In this document: piece after piece, positions 31,974 through 41,678 of the stretch | Numbering within the stretch: the stretch's first letter is position 1 | How the letters are laid out: every line of letters begins with the position of its first letter | From: Gnetum montanum | Lineage: Eukaryota > Streptophyta > Gnetopsida > Gnetales > Gnetaceae | Length of the DNA: 64,000 bases | Assembly: GCA_015680685.1 (NCBI GenBank) | Contig: MNCI01001967.1 | Location: 367,598-431,597, forward strand | Direction of reading: 5' to 3' | Program-made: the position numbers and the translations under genes | The notes under the pieces: generated by a model | What the model was told of the DNA's origin: nothing | The model's database searches: none | The model's input: the letters and a program-made list of their open reading frames with translations, nothing else

Positions 31974-34079
31974 ATGTCTTCTTCTTCTTCTCACAAGAGC
32001 ATTTCACCTAGGGATCATACAAAGAACAGTCGGCAATCAAAAAAACATAATCTAAATCATCCGATTCCTCAACAACATAGGGTGACATATACTCATCCCG
32101 ATGAGTATATACCTAATTTTACTTTTATCCTTCATCAAGATGAATAGATGCACTAGAGAGACTTGCAAGGTAACATAGTGTTACCTCCGGATCGTGCAGT
32201 CCCCAACATGCTCCTCCGTGCTTTGGCACAGATTGGCATGACTAAGCTTTATGGTGAATACGTTATAGGTGATTTTGATACAAGGGACTACTATCCTACA
32301 GCTTTACAACGTATGAGGGACTCAAGGTAGGAGAGCCAACATACACTGTTGAAGGGCAAGGAGGTCCCACACATCCTAAGTGAAATCGAAGATGGTGAAC
32401 CACTTGTAATAGGTTCTCTATCAAAGGATGTTCCCCCTCCTAACGAAAGTGAGGAGGTGGGGTATCAGAACCTATGCTTCACGATACACAACCCTGGTTC
32501 TGATCCCCATGAACACCAACTGTTCACTGAAGGAACAACACATGACAAGGACGGGCACTCAGATTGTCACCATGATCAAGGTCGAAGCCATAGAAGAGAA
32601 GGTAAGAAACATCGTCATGGTGATGGTTCTCCTTCTTCTTCACCTTCATCACATCATTCACCCTCTCCTTCCACATCAGGGTGCAATCATTAAGAGCATA
32701 ACGGAGAGGATGAAGGTAAGAGAAATGAGAGACCTCGGTGAGAGAGTCGAGAGAGAGGACAAGGGCATGAACAAAGGGAAAGTAGGGAACAACGAAGACA
32801 TCATATACGTCATGAAAGAGATGATCATGACGAGCCCCTACTTGCCACCCGAAGCATGCTAAACATAACAGAGGCAGCAAGAATCCCAAAAAGGCATTTA
32901 AAAGATAGTTGGATCAAACGCTTAGACATGAACAACATCTCATGATTTGAAGGGGGATACAACGTGGATCCACAAAATCATTTATAAGCATTCCACAATT
33001 CCTGCACCTTGCAAAACATAGAAAATGAGTGGCAGAAACTAAAGTTATTTCCTAGGACACTCACCAAGGAAGCAGAGAGTTGGTACCGATCCTTAGAATC
33101 AGAAACCATTAGGAGGTGGAGTACGATGTTAGAACTCTTCAACGATAAGTATCAAACGTACTCCTGAGTGTCTAATTTGCGTAAGCAAATCCAAGGATGG
33201 AAGCAAGGTACTCATGAACCCTTGGATGCTACCATGGGCCGCTACAACGCATTGTTACATCATTGCCCGGGCCATGGTTATGCATAATGAGATCAACTCT
33301 GCCACATCGTGAATGGGCTAAGGTATGAAACTAGGAGAACCCTTGGGACTTATGCCCAAGGGAGATTATCAGAACTTAGATCCCATGAGATTCATTGCTT
33401 GTTGGAACAAGTAGCCAAAGAAGAAGGGGAGCTACAAAAAAGGGAAAGTGCGAAAGAATATAACCGTGATCCCTCTCTTCGAAAGAAGGGAGTGAGATTT
33501 TGCGATGAAGACGATGAGTCACCAATTGAAGAGTTGGTGAACAAAAAAATCTTGTCTCTTCAAAAGCTAACAATAGAAGTAGCGGCTAAGGTAGATGAAG
33601 TATGGAGCTCCTTAGACAGTAAAATTGAAACTGTCCTAAAGATTGTAGAGGAGTCTAAGGAGGAATGAAGTAGTGACAAGGACAAGAAAAAGCGGAGAGA
33701 TTCAGGCCCTGCACGTGACTAGGGTAAAGGAAAAATAACTATCTCTGATGAGGTTGTGGATTCAGACATAGAAGATGATGGTGGATGTGAGATCTACTAC
33801 TATGACCATCCTAAGGGATGTTGTTCAATCATCTCACATCTACAAGAGTCTGGGGTGTATGCACTTAACTCGAGACTCAACAAATGGTAGACACCCTGGA
33901 GGTTACCTTATCCTCAAGGTAACCTAAGACAGTTCCACCAATCGTTGACGTACTATCCAAGTGGAACTCCATCACAACCCATCGGACAACATCAGCAGTG
34001 GCAACACCCATAGTCATGGGGGATGCCACCGCTGAAACATCAATACCCTTACCGGTAGCCGATTCCTCCAAGTGATCCT
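31974..34079 (+). pseudogene. gag: Gag remnant of element C
   Basis: The ATG at 31974 (MSSSSSHKS) opens a frame that continues through HPDEYIPNFTFILHQDE to a TAG near 32145, with a second stop soon after, both at positions likely to be Trp. The same frame carries on through 32349-32693, which ends in the linker KKHRHGDGSPSSSPSSHHSP. The capsid domain lies at about 32945-33290 (KEAESWYRSLES near 33070). The open stretch 33309-33668 is charged and helical. The knuckle near 33785-33830 reads CEIYYYDHPKGCC, with the second Cys lost. It then runs into the Pro/Gln-rich protease leader. Confidence 0.83.
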
Positions 34080-34949
34080 ATGGGTTACGCAACCCCACAA
34101 CATCACTACCTAGTTTGGGAATATTACCAGACTTCTCCTCTGGGAAGGGACACGCCACATGTATACCATCCTCCCAATCCATCTGCACCTCTGATGCCAG
34201 GAGCTCCACCACCAACCGCTCCAACAACACCAAGGGTATTTCCCACTCAACCGCAACAACCTAATGTCACGAGGGCATCCAATCCTCAATTCTCAATTGG
34301 TCCTAATAATTTTATGCCGAAACAACCTTTCTTCAGAGTCAACAATCCAACTAAGCCCTCACCCTCACAACTAGTTGAACATCTAAACACCGTCGTACCA
34401 AATAAGGTTTCAGGAATCCCTTTAAACAAAAAGACGTGGCCAATGCACACGGTTATGTTAACACATACTGTAACTGACTGGATTAAGGTAGGCCACCTTC
34501 CCAAGAAATTATCTGATCCTGGGAGCCCCCTAATTTACCTTCAAGTCACTGGGAATGAACCAAATAAGGCTCTCCTCGACTCAAGCTCCGGAGTCAACTT
34601 AATCTTGCAAGAATTGTATAAAGCCTGGAACCTGCCTCCACTCAAGAAGAGTAATATTCGCTTAGAGCTAGCTAACCAGTCCATCACTGTTCCTTTGGGA
34701 CAAGTTGAGGACATTGTTACCACTGTGGGTGGTTGGTCATACCCAGCTGATTTCCTGGAGATCCAAATAAATAACGACAAAGGGGATTTCCCAATAATAA
34801 TGGGAAGGGCATGGCTGAGCACAATTGATGCATGCCTAGGAATCTGCAATCTTTCCCTAGAAATATCCAAGAAAAATACTTTTGGAAAGATTGAGAGGAA
34901 GAGAGTTCCATGCATCGCATATGGTGACACAGGGTGCCATTGCGTGTAG
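34080..34949 (+). pseudogene. pol: Aspartic protease with Pro-rich leader, element C
   Basis: This is an open frame of 289 codons, the longest uninterrupted plus-strand gypsy frame here. Residues 1-110 are Pro/Gln/Asn-rich; THTVTDWIKVGHLPKKLSDP follows, then the protease core: ALLDSSSGVNLI (active-site region, about residue 165), NQSITVPLGQVEDIVTTVGG (flap region) and IIMGRAWLSTIDACLGICNL (C-terminal hydrophobic part). In E the active site reads LLDSGS; here it is DSSSG, which may impair catalysis. The frame is part of gag-pol; the ATG is simply the first Met after an upstream stop. It ends with a TAG at 34947-34949, before the RT spacer. Confidence 0.85.
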
Positions 34950-35057
34950 AAATCATGGGTGATGCGAAGTTTAACATTGCCTGCATGCAATCGGTGTGCA
35001 CAAGATATTGACTTACAAAAGTACCTATATGCAGCAGCCACATAACAAGAAGACACC

Positions 35058-36190
35058 TTGTGGCTGATGGCTGATCCGAGGAACAACTCAATAACATGCA
35101 TGGAACTAACTGAGGGGATAACTAGTGCTTACATTGAAAGCACAGACATACTAGAGCAAGTCTGTTGCCAACTTCCAGCCCTTAACTTCGAAAACATTAA
35201 TTGGGGGAAGTTGGAGATTCCTAAGGAATTTAGACAAGAGCCCCTAGACCTAAAACCATTTCCCACCGGTTTGGAATACATGATCCTTGAAAATGGAAAA
35301 TCGGTAATTGTCAACGCAGAACTTGTCCCCAAGCAAAAAGAAAGCCTATTGAAGGTAATCAATAAATGGTCAAAAGCCTTTGCCTGGTCATACCCCGAGA
35401 TAACTAGAATAGACCCTAGGATATGCCAGCATAGGATTTACACAGACCCCTCCATGAAGCCTCGGAAGCAACCGTAGAGGCGATTGAACCTAAAATTGAA
35501 ACAAGTAGTAAAGGAAGAGATAGAGCAACTCCTCAAGGCCGGGTTTATATATCCCATTGCTAATAGCGAATGGGTTAGTCCTCTAGTAATCATGCCTAAG
35601 AAAGGGGGAAAATGAAGGGTATGTATAGATTTTAGGCTACTGAACATGGCAACATTCAAAGATCATTTCCCGTTGTCGTTCGTCGACCAAGTCTTAGACA
35701 CTATAGCGGGGCATCGCTATTATAGTTTTCTGGATAGATATAGTGGATATAATCAAATCCGAATAGCACCAGAAGATCAAGCCAAAACAATGTTCACCAA
35801 TCCTTGGGGAATGTTTGCATATAAGAAAATGCCATTTGGCTTGTGCAATGCCCCTGCCACATTCCAACGTTTAGTCCTAAGCATATTTCAACAACAGATA
35901 GGAAATGAAGTGGAAGTCTTTATGGATGACTTCTCCACTTATGGGACAAGCCTTGATCAAGCCCTAGACTGGTTAGAGCAGGTGCTAAAATGATGCGTTG
36001 AAACCAATCTAAAGCTCAACTAGCAGAAAAGCCATTTGATGGTTCAAGAGGGCATAGTACTGGGGCATAATATCTCGTAATCAGGAATAGAGGTAGATCC
36101 GAAAAAAGTAAAGGTTATCCAAGGAATCACCCGACAACCAGAAACGGTCAAAGATATTCAGTCATTCCTTGGACATACTGGCTACTACAG
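35058..36190 (+). pseudogene. pol: Reverse transcriptase remnant of element C
   Basis: The first open stretch 35058-35477 covers the spacer and RT N-terminus (KLEIPKEFRQEPLDLKPFPT, then FAWSYPEITRIDPRICQH). After stops near 35478 and 35614, the stretch 35646-35993 has HRYYSFLDRYSGYNQIRIAP, KKMPFGLCNAPATFQRLV and the catalytic FMDDF at 35919-35933. A stop at 35991-35993 precedes the thumb and the SFLGHTGYYRRF tether near 36165. Only a few single-base stops interrupt it (for example WRVCIDFR is preceded by a TGA where Trp is expected). Confidence 0.88.
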
Positions 36191-36740
36191 GAGATTCATC
36201 AAGAACTTCTCCAAGATTGCCAAACCATTAGTGGAATTAACGAAAAAGGATGCACCTTTCGAATGGACCAGGGAATGTGAACGAGCATTCCAAACTCTAA
36301 AACAAAGGCTTGTGGAAACCCCTATTCTACAAGCCCCCGACTGGTCCAGACCATTTCATATAATGATCGACACATCTAATTATGCCTTAGGAGCTATATT
36401 AACACAGTTAGATGAACAAAAACGCCCTTATTACATCCATTGTGCGAGTAAGAGTATTGCTGGTACACAACTCAACTACACAACTACCGAAAAGGAATTA
36501 ATGGCTGTAGTGTTTGCACTAGACAAATTTAGGCACTATGTGTTGGGCTACAAAGTGTACATTCATACATATCATAGTGCAATACGGTTCCTCATGAACA
36601 AGCCAATGGTTAGCCCTCGTATTATACGTTGGTTGGTAATCCTTCAAGAGTTCGATTTAACAATAGTAGATCGAAAAGGCACTGAGAACGTAGTTGCCGA
36701 TCATTTATCTCGGTTGCGTTGGGACAAAAAAGAGGATGAA
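36191..36740 (+). pseudogene. pol: RNase H domain of element C (open)
   Basis: It is part of the open frame 36231-37073. The RNase H motifs appear intact: HIMIDTSNYALGAIL (first Asp) near 36357, TTEKELMAVVFALDKF (Glu) near 36485, HSAIRFL near 36570 in the place of the third acidic/His block, and FDLTIVDRKGTENVVADHLS with the last Asp near 36650-36710. This end motif is characteristic of the Athila/Tat branch. It is one of the few domains here that could still fold. Confidence 0.85.
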
Positions 36741-38130
36741 TATGTCGTATCAGATCACTTTCCTGATGAAACCCTCTTTGCTGGTGTAATAAATAACCAA
36801 CCCATGAGAACAAATTGGCATAGCAGCATTCTTACTTATCTCCTCTCCCAACAAACACCACAGGGGTTGGACTTCATGGAAATCAAGGGACAACTCTATA
36901 AAGTTTGTCCTGATGGCTTGGTTCGATGGTGTGTGCCCGATGAGGATCAGTTAAGAGTTCTCCAAGATGCTCATGAGGATCCCTGTGGGGGCCACTATGT
37001 AGGGAGACGAACGACCATTAAGATCCTGCTTGCAGGATACTACTGGCCAATGCTATTTCAGGATGCCCATTAGTTTGTCCAATCTTATGAGCACTATCAA
37101 CGAGATGGTGGAATGACTACTAGAATGGAGGGTCCGTAACAATGGATTCAACCCTTAGAACCCTTCGATATTTGGGGAATAGATTTTATGGGGCCTATTA
37201 CACCAATGTCCAATGGGAAGGCTTATATTATTTTTGTTGTTGACTATTTGACTAAATGAGCTGAAGCAGCTACTGTAATGGATTGCACATCATCTACAGT
37301 TGCACGATTTGTACAACAGCAAATCATAAATAGGTTTGGTGTACTGCGTGCACTCATCTCTGACAATGGAACACATTTTATAGGTGTAACCTTTTGCAAG
37401 TTGATGTAACGCTTAGGGGTTGAGCATAAATTGACCACACCTTATCACCCCCAAGCTAATGGCCAAGCAGAGGTCACCAACCAAGAGATTATGAGAATAT
37501 TAACGAGAACAATTAGCAAATTTAGGCGATATTGGAGCACAAAAATGAACGATGCCCTCTAGGCGTACCGCTCCACTTGGAAACTCCCTACAGGCTACTC
37601 TCCATTATGAGTTGGTGTATGAAAAACTCCCAAAACTTTCAATTCAAATGGAGCTCCGTACACTCTCCATGGCATGTGACCTCCACCTTAACCTTGATCT
37701 AGCACAAAAACAATGATTGGCACCTCTAAATGTGCTAGACGAGAATCAATTGGTTGCCCTATCATCAAACGAGATACACAAGGCATACAACAAACAACTT
37801 CATGACTCAAAAATTTGAAAGGTTAAATACCAACCTGGAGACAAGGTCCTTTACTGGAATCCTGCACATGTACCACAACGTACGAAATTTCAAACATTGT
37901 GGGAGGGACCCTACATTATTCATACGACCTTTCCCTTGGGAGCCATGACAATCTACAAGCCTGAAACCCCTGACAAGAGATTGCTGGTCAATGTACAACA
38001 AACCAAACCTTTCCATGAACCCAAAATAGCTAGTGCAACTCACACCTCTGACAATGGACAACCATGCTCCTTATTTCGGATCTCTCCTCTTCCATTCAGT
38101 CATGGGGGAGCTGGCCACCTGTGCTCATAA
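36741..38130 (+). pseudogene. pol: Integrase remnant of element C
   Basis: The zinc region (HEDPCGGHYVGRRTTIKILL near 36975-37030) is in frame with RNase H. The paired Cys after it have become Tyr (SYEHYQRDG near 37085-37110). The catalytic core around 37160-37500 shows [21 protein letters not shown] and HPQANGQAEVTNQEI, with stops at TK*AE and LM*RL. The C-terminal part is frameshifted near 37605 and again near 37800, and ends with LWEGPYIIHTTFPLGAMTIY in the open stretch 37897-38130, the GPY/F module. The loss of zinc ligands and the stops make it inactive. Confidence 0.87.
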
Positions 38131-40022
38131 ATCGAGACCCTCAGTTCTTTTTAAATTTTTTTTTTACACATTTTTGTTTTACAAGTTTCTTTAACTTTTC
38201 TTGTTTTTGTTTTACAACATCGTTATGCTTTTTCATTTTGTGTGTGTGTGTGTGTGTCATCCACCCTGTAAGTTTGTCACCCAATAAGTGTTCTTCATGA
38301 TGGTATGAACTATTTTTTATATTGATTACTAATGTTTGGTTTTTACCTTTAAGTTATGATGTTGATACTAAGGTATATTTCTTTTAATATGGCAGGCAAT
38401 GAGTTCACTTCATCCATTCATCCACCAGTTTCTATGGTCTCTCTCAGCTTGGAAATGTACAGTCCTTTTCTAAATATGAACTATTAACAAATTGGTGACT
38501 GGGCATTTCTCAAACTAAGGAAGGACTCAAGGATTGCAAATGGTGTGACCTCAAGGGAACTTGGTGCATTTGTGTTGGCCATTCTCTTAGGTGCTTGGAT
38601 GTTTTCTTCTTGAGTTTTCTTACCGCTTCGACGTTACCCAATCATCGAGAAGCTGAGCAAATAAAAATAACAAAGTCTTTGCATGGTGTGGTTCTCACGC
38701 ATAAACACATAAAACAAAAAACATAAAACAAAAAAAAATAAAAAATAAGAAGTGAGAATTCAAAGCACACCCCTTAGACAAAATAATTCCTTGGGCTACA
38801 AGCACTAGTTATGGAACTTAAAATAAAAGTGTTCCCTCTAACTAAGGCCCTTCTCGCTCCCCATTCTCTCCTCATTTGTTTCATCGGGATGGTGGTGGCT
38901 CTTGGGTGAAGGCATTCTTGTTGCTTCAAGAGGATGGTTTGGCCGAATGAATTAATGTGAAGTCACTGAAAGTGGTTTGTTTGAGGCCGAACTTGAAATG
39001 GGATCTACTAAGTCACTTTAATCATGCAACACACAAGGGGCTGTACACCACCTTGTTCTTGGGATTCCATTCCATTCTCTTCTCTCCACCCTTCTCTCCA
39101 TTGTTCACCTCATCACCGGTTGTATCATTAGTGTATATATTTTAGTTGATGCATTATTTTCTTTTTGGTAAATTCTTATGGTTACAACTTTAACTCTTGT
39201 TCCAAATGACATTCCCAGCGCTTACAGACTCTTTGAATGTGGGATTGTCAGGGCATTAAGGGCATGAGCCTGCTTTGGGAAGGACCCACTAACATTCCTT
39301 TTTGGTGCACTAGTTAAATTCTTTCCCTGAAATATTTTTGCAATCTATATTATTTTGTTCATTTCCATCTTGACATACATTTCATCGATGCTCTAGTTGT
39401 CTCTTTTTCTTCATCTTTCTTGTTCCTTTTCTTTCTCCATTCTATCACTACCAGAGGTTTGCGATTAGTCATGAGGGTATAGGGCCCAATTTTTTCGATT
39501 TTCTCCTAACCCTTACACCTTCAGTAGTCACCAATATTATATCTCCAAATCTGTATCAGCCATACAACAACCTAGCCAATAGACCTTTCACCGTAGCAAG
39601 GTATCAAATACATTGAAATTCATTTACCCTTGCTAATATAAGATTGTGTTGTGTGTGCAGATGGCAATCATACAACAACGGAGGGGATCTAGAAGGAAAA
39701 TTTGGAATGGAGCAGTGCTGAAGTAGTTATGCAAGGAGCAAGATCGATGGTGTGCTTACAAATGGACAACAAAAGGTGCAATCTTGGCATTGGTAGTAGC
39801 AACACTTCTTTCCCTCTCTCTTTCTCAGCTGCCAAATGAGGCCTGATGTCAATGTAATAAGGTGTTCACTCTTGTTGTCATGAACACCAGTTTTGTTTTG
39901 TCTTGTAATGATGATCCACTCACAAGTCATCCCATTAGTGTCATTTTGAGTCAATAATCTCATACCTTCCTGATATTATTGTAAGGAACTCGAGGAAGAT
40001 TTTTTATTTAGTCATGGAGGTA
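38131..40022 (+). other. 3' noncoding region of element C
   Basis: About 1.9 kb without a coherent ORF, conserved in order with B and D. It includes a (TG)n run (38239-38257) absent from B. No envelope-like or antisense ORF is conserved between copies. It ends in ATGGAGGTA, the weak polypurine tract next to the 3' LTR. Confidence 0.75.
38239..38257 (+). repeat. (TG)n microsatellite
   Basis: About nine and a half TG units lie in the 3' noncoding region of C. B has no such run at the equivalent site. Confidence 0.9.
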
Positions 40023-40848
40023 TGATGGGACGCGATATCACATGGGCCGTGATATCGCGTACGCGATATCGCATCCGTTGCGATATCGCATCGTCCCCCG
40101 CGATATCGTGGTGCACCGCAAAATCTATAAAGAAGAGGCAGCTCTCCCTTCTTTTCCATCCTAGGCTAGACCATAGGGAAACTCTGGCAGTTTGATCTCT
40201 CCAGAGATAGAATATTTTCCATGTGCCTGCAGTAGGAACTCCACAGTGAACGGATCTTTATTCGAGCAAACATTGTACCTGAACACAAGTTTGTGTACGG
40301 CAATAAAGATGAACTTCCTAGATAAACCTTGCAATGCATGGAATAGGCTAATTAGGATTTTATTTATTGTTATTTTTTCTTTCTATTTAAATGCTTTATT
40401 AGTCATTAAATCTCTCTCAACCCTTCTCTCCTAGTTAAGTGCCTCAGTACGACCGCTTCGAGCACGTGCGTTACACGTGGTGATCCCAGCAACAACTAGC
40501 GTTTGGTAACCACGGTTGCATTGGTTGAGGGTGTGAACGGTAAGTGGAACAAATGCTGACACTAGGTTAATTTAGACTTAGTTAGTTAGTTAGAGTTAGT
40601 AATTAGTCTCTTCAACCCTTCACCTCACTAGCATAGGAGATAAAAGATAAAAACTATAAAAATCACATACCTCAGACCTACTTAACCATACACCGTGACA
40701 AATACAAGTAAGTCTAAGAAGACAACAAATGATTAACCTTAAGTGTTCCATGAGGCATGTAGGCACTTAGTCTATGGAGTTCGACCGAATCGTGCATGTT
40801 ACACTCGTATTCTTATGGTTGAGTGTAGGGGTACCTCGCCACTCATCA
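40023..40848 (+). repeat. 3' LTR of element C
   Basis: It starts TGATGGGACGCGATATC and ends CGCCACTCATCA, followed by ATGAT. It is 26 bp longer than the 5' LTR, largely in the dyad array. The TATA box is TATAAAGA (40126-40133), against TATAAATA in the 5' LTR. Confidence 0.93.
40031..40110 (+). promoter_or_regulatory. GATATC dyad array with a perfect 20-bp palindrome, C 3' LTR
   Basis: Five GATATC cores occur in 80 bp. GATATCGCGTACGCGATATC at 40051-40070 is perfectly self-complementary. The array lies 15-95 bp upstream of the TATA box. Confidence 0.75.
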
Positions 40849-40853
40849 ATGAT
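40849..40853. repeat. Target-site duplication of element C, right copy (ATGAT)
   Basis: This is identical to 31026-31030. Confidence 0.9.
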
Positions 40854-41678
40854 GACCATTTTTCCATTTTCGAGGATCATATATTCCAAACCGGTGGGCA
40901 ATGGTTTCAAATCTAAGGGCTCTTATTTAAATTTTTCAGGAATTTCCAACTTCCCCCAGTTGATGTTTTCAAGGTTAAGGTTTGGAAGTTGGCAGCAGAC
41001 TTGCTCTAGTGTATCTATGCTTTCAATGTAAGCACTAGTTGTTCCCTCAATTAGTTCCATGCACATTAGTGAGTTGCTCTCTTGATCAGCCATTAGCCAC
41101 TGGGTGTCTTCTTGTCATGTGGCTACTACATACAAACACTTTTGTATATTAATGTCTTGTGCACACCAATTGCATGCAGGGAATGCTAAACTTTGCACAA
41201 CCCATGATCTCTGCATGCAATTGCACCCTGTATCACTGTATGCGATGCATGGAACCTTCTTCTTCTCGATCTTTCCAAAAGTGTTCTTCTTGGATATTTC
41301 TAGGGAAAGATCATGGATTCCTAGGCATGCATCTATAGTACTTAGCCATGCCCTTCCCATTATTAACGAGAATTCCCCTTTATCGTTGTTTACTTATATC
41401 ACTAGGAAATCAGCTGGGTACAACCACCCACACACAATGGTGACGATGTCCTCCACCAGTCTCAAGGGGACAGTGATGGACTGGTCGACCAACTCTAGGC
41501 AAATATTACTCTTCCTTAATGGAGGCAGTTTCCAGGCTTTGTACATATCTTGTGATATTAAGTTGACTCTGGAACCTGAGTCTAGAAGAGCTTTGCATAG
41601 CTCATTCCTAGCAACTTGGAGATAGATTAGAGGGCTTCTAAGATCAGAGAATTTCCTAGGAGGGTGGCCAACCTTAAT
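40854..41678 (-). pseudogene. pol: Element E, protease and spacer right of the C insertion
   Basis: On the minus strand the protease active site reads LLDSGSRVNLI (near 41560-41590), with the canonical D-S-G preserved, unlike B, C and D. DQSITVPLRLVEDIVT and IMGRAWLSTIDACLGIHDLS follow in the open stretch 41115-41360. A stop sits in the middle (VI*VNND near 41395). Left of 41100 is the protease-RT spacer with a stretch that leads into ILENGKMV at the C insertion. Confidence 0.83.

Larger units (their letters stand above)
31031..40848 (+). mobile_element. Full-length Ty3/gypsy retrotransposon C (Athila/Tat-like)
   Basis: It is 9.8 kb long with two LTRs (31031-31830, 40023-40848), a perfect ATGAT duplication, a primer binding site nearly identical to tRNA-Asp, and gag-pol in canonical order. 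It is inserted in element E in the opposite orientation. It is the best-preserved gypsy copy here, with fewer stops per domain than B, D and E, and is therefore probably the youngest of the four, but no full frame survives. Confidence 0.93.

Noticed and set aside
34541-35101. A 186-codon minus-strand ORF over the C protease region
   Set aside because: The plus strand carries unmistakable protease motifs; the antisense frame has no conserved counterpart that is independent of them.
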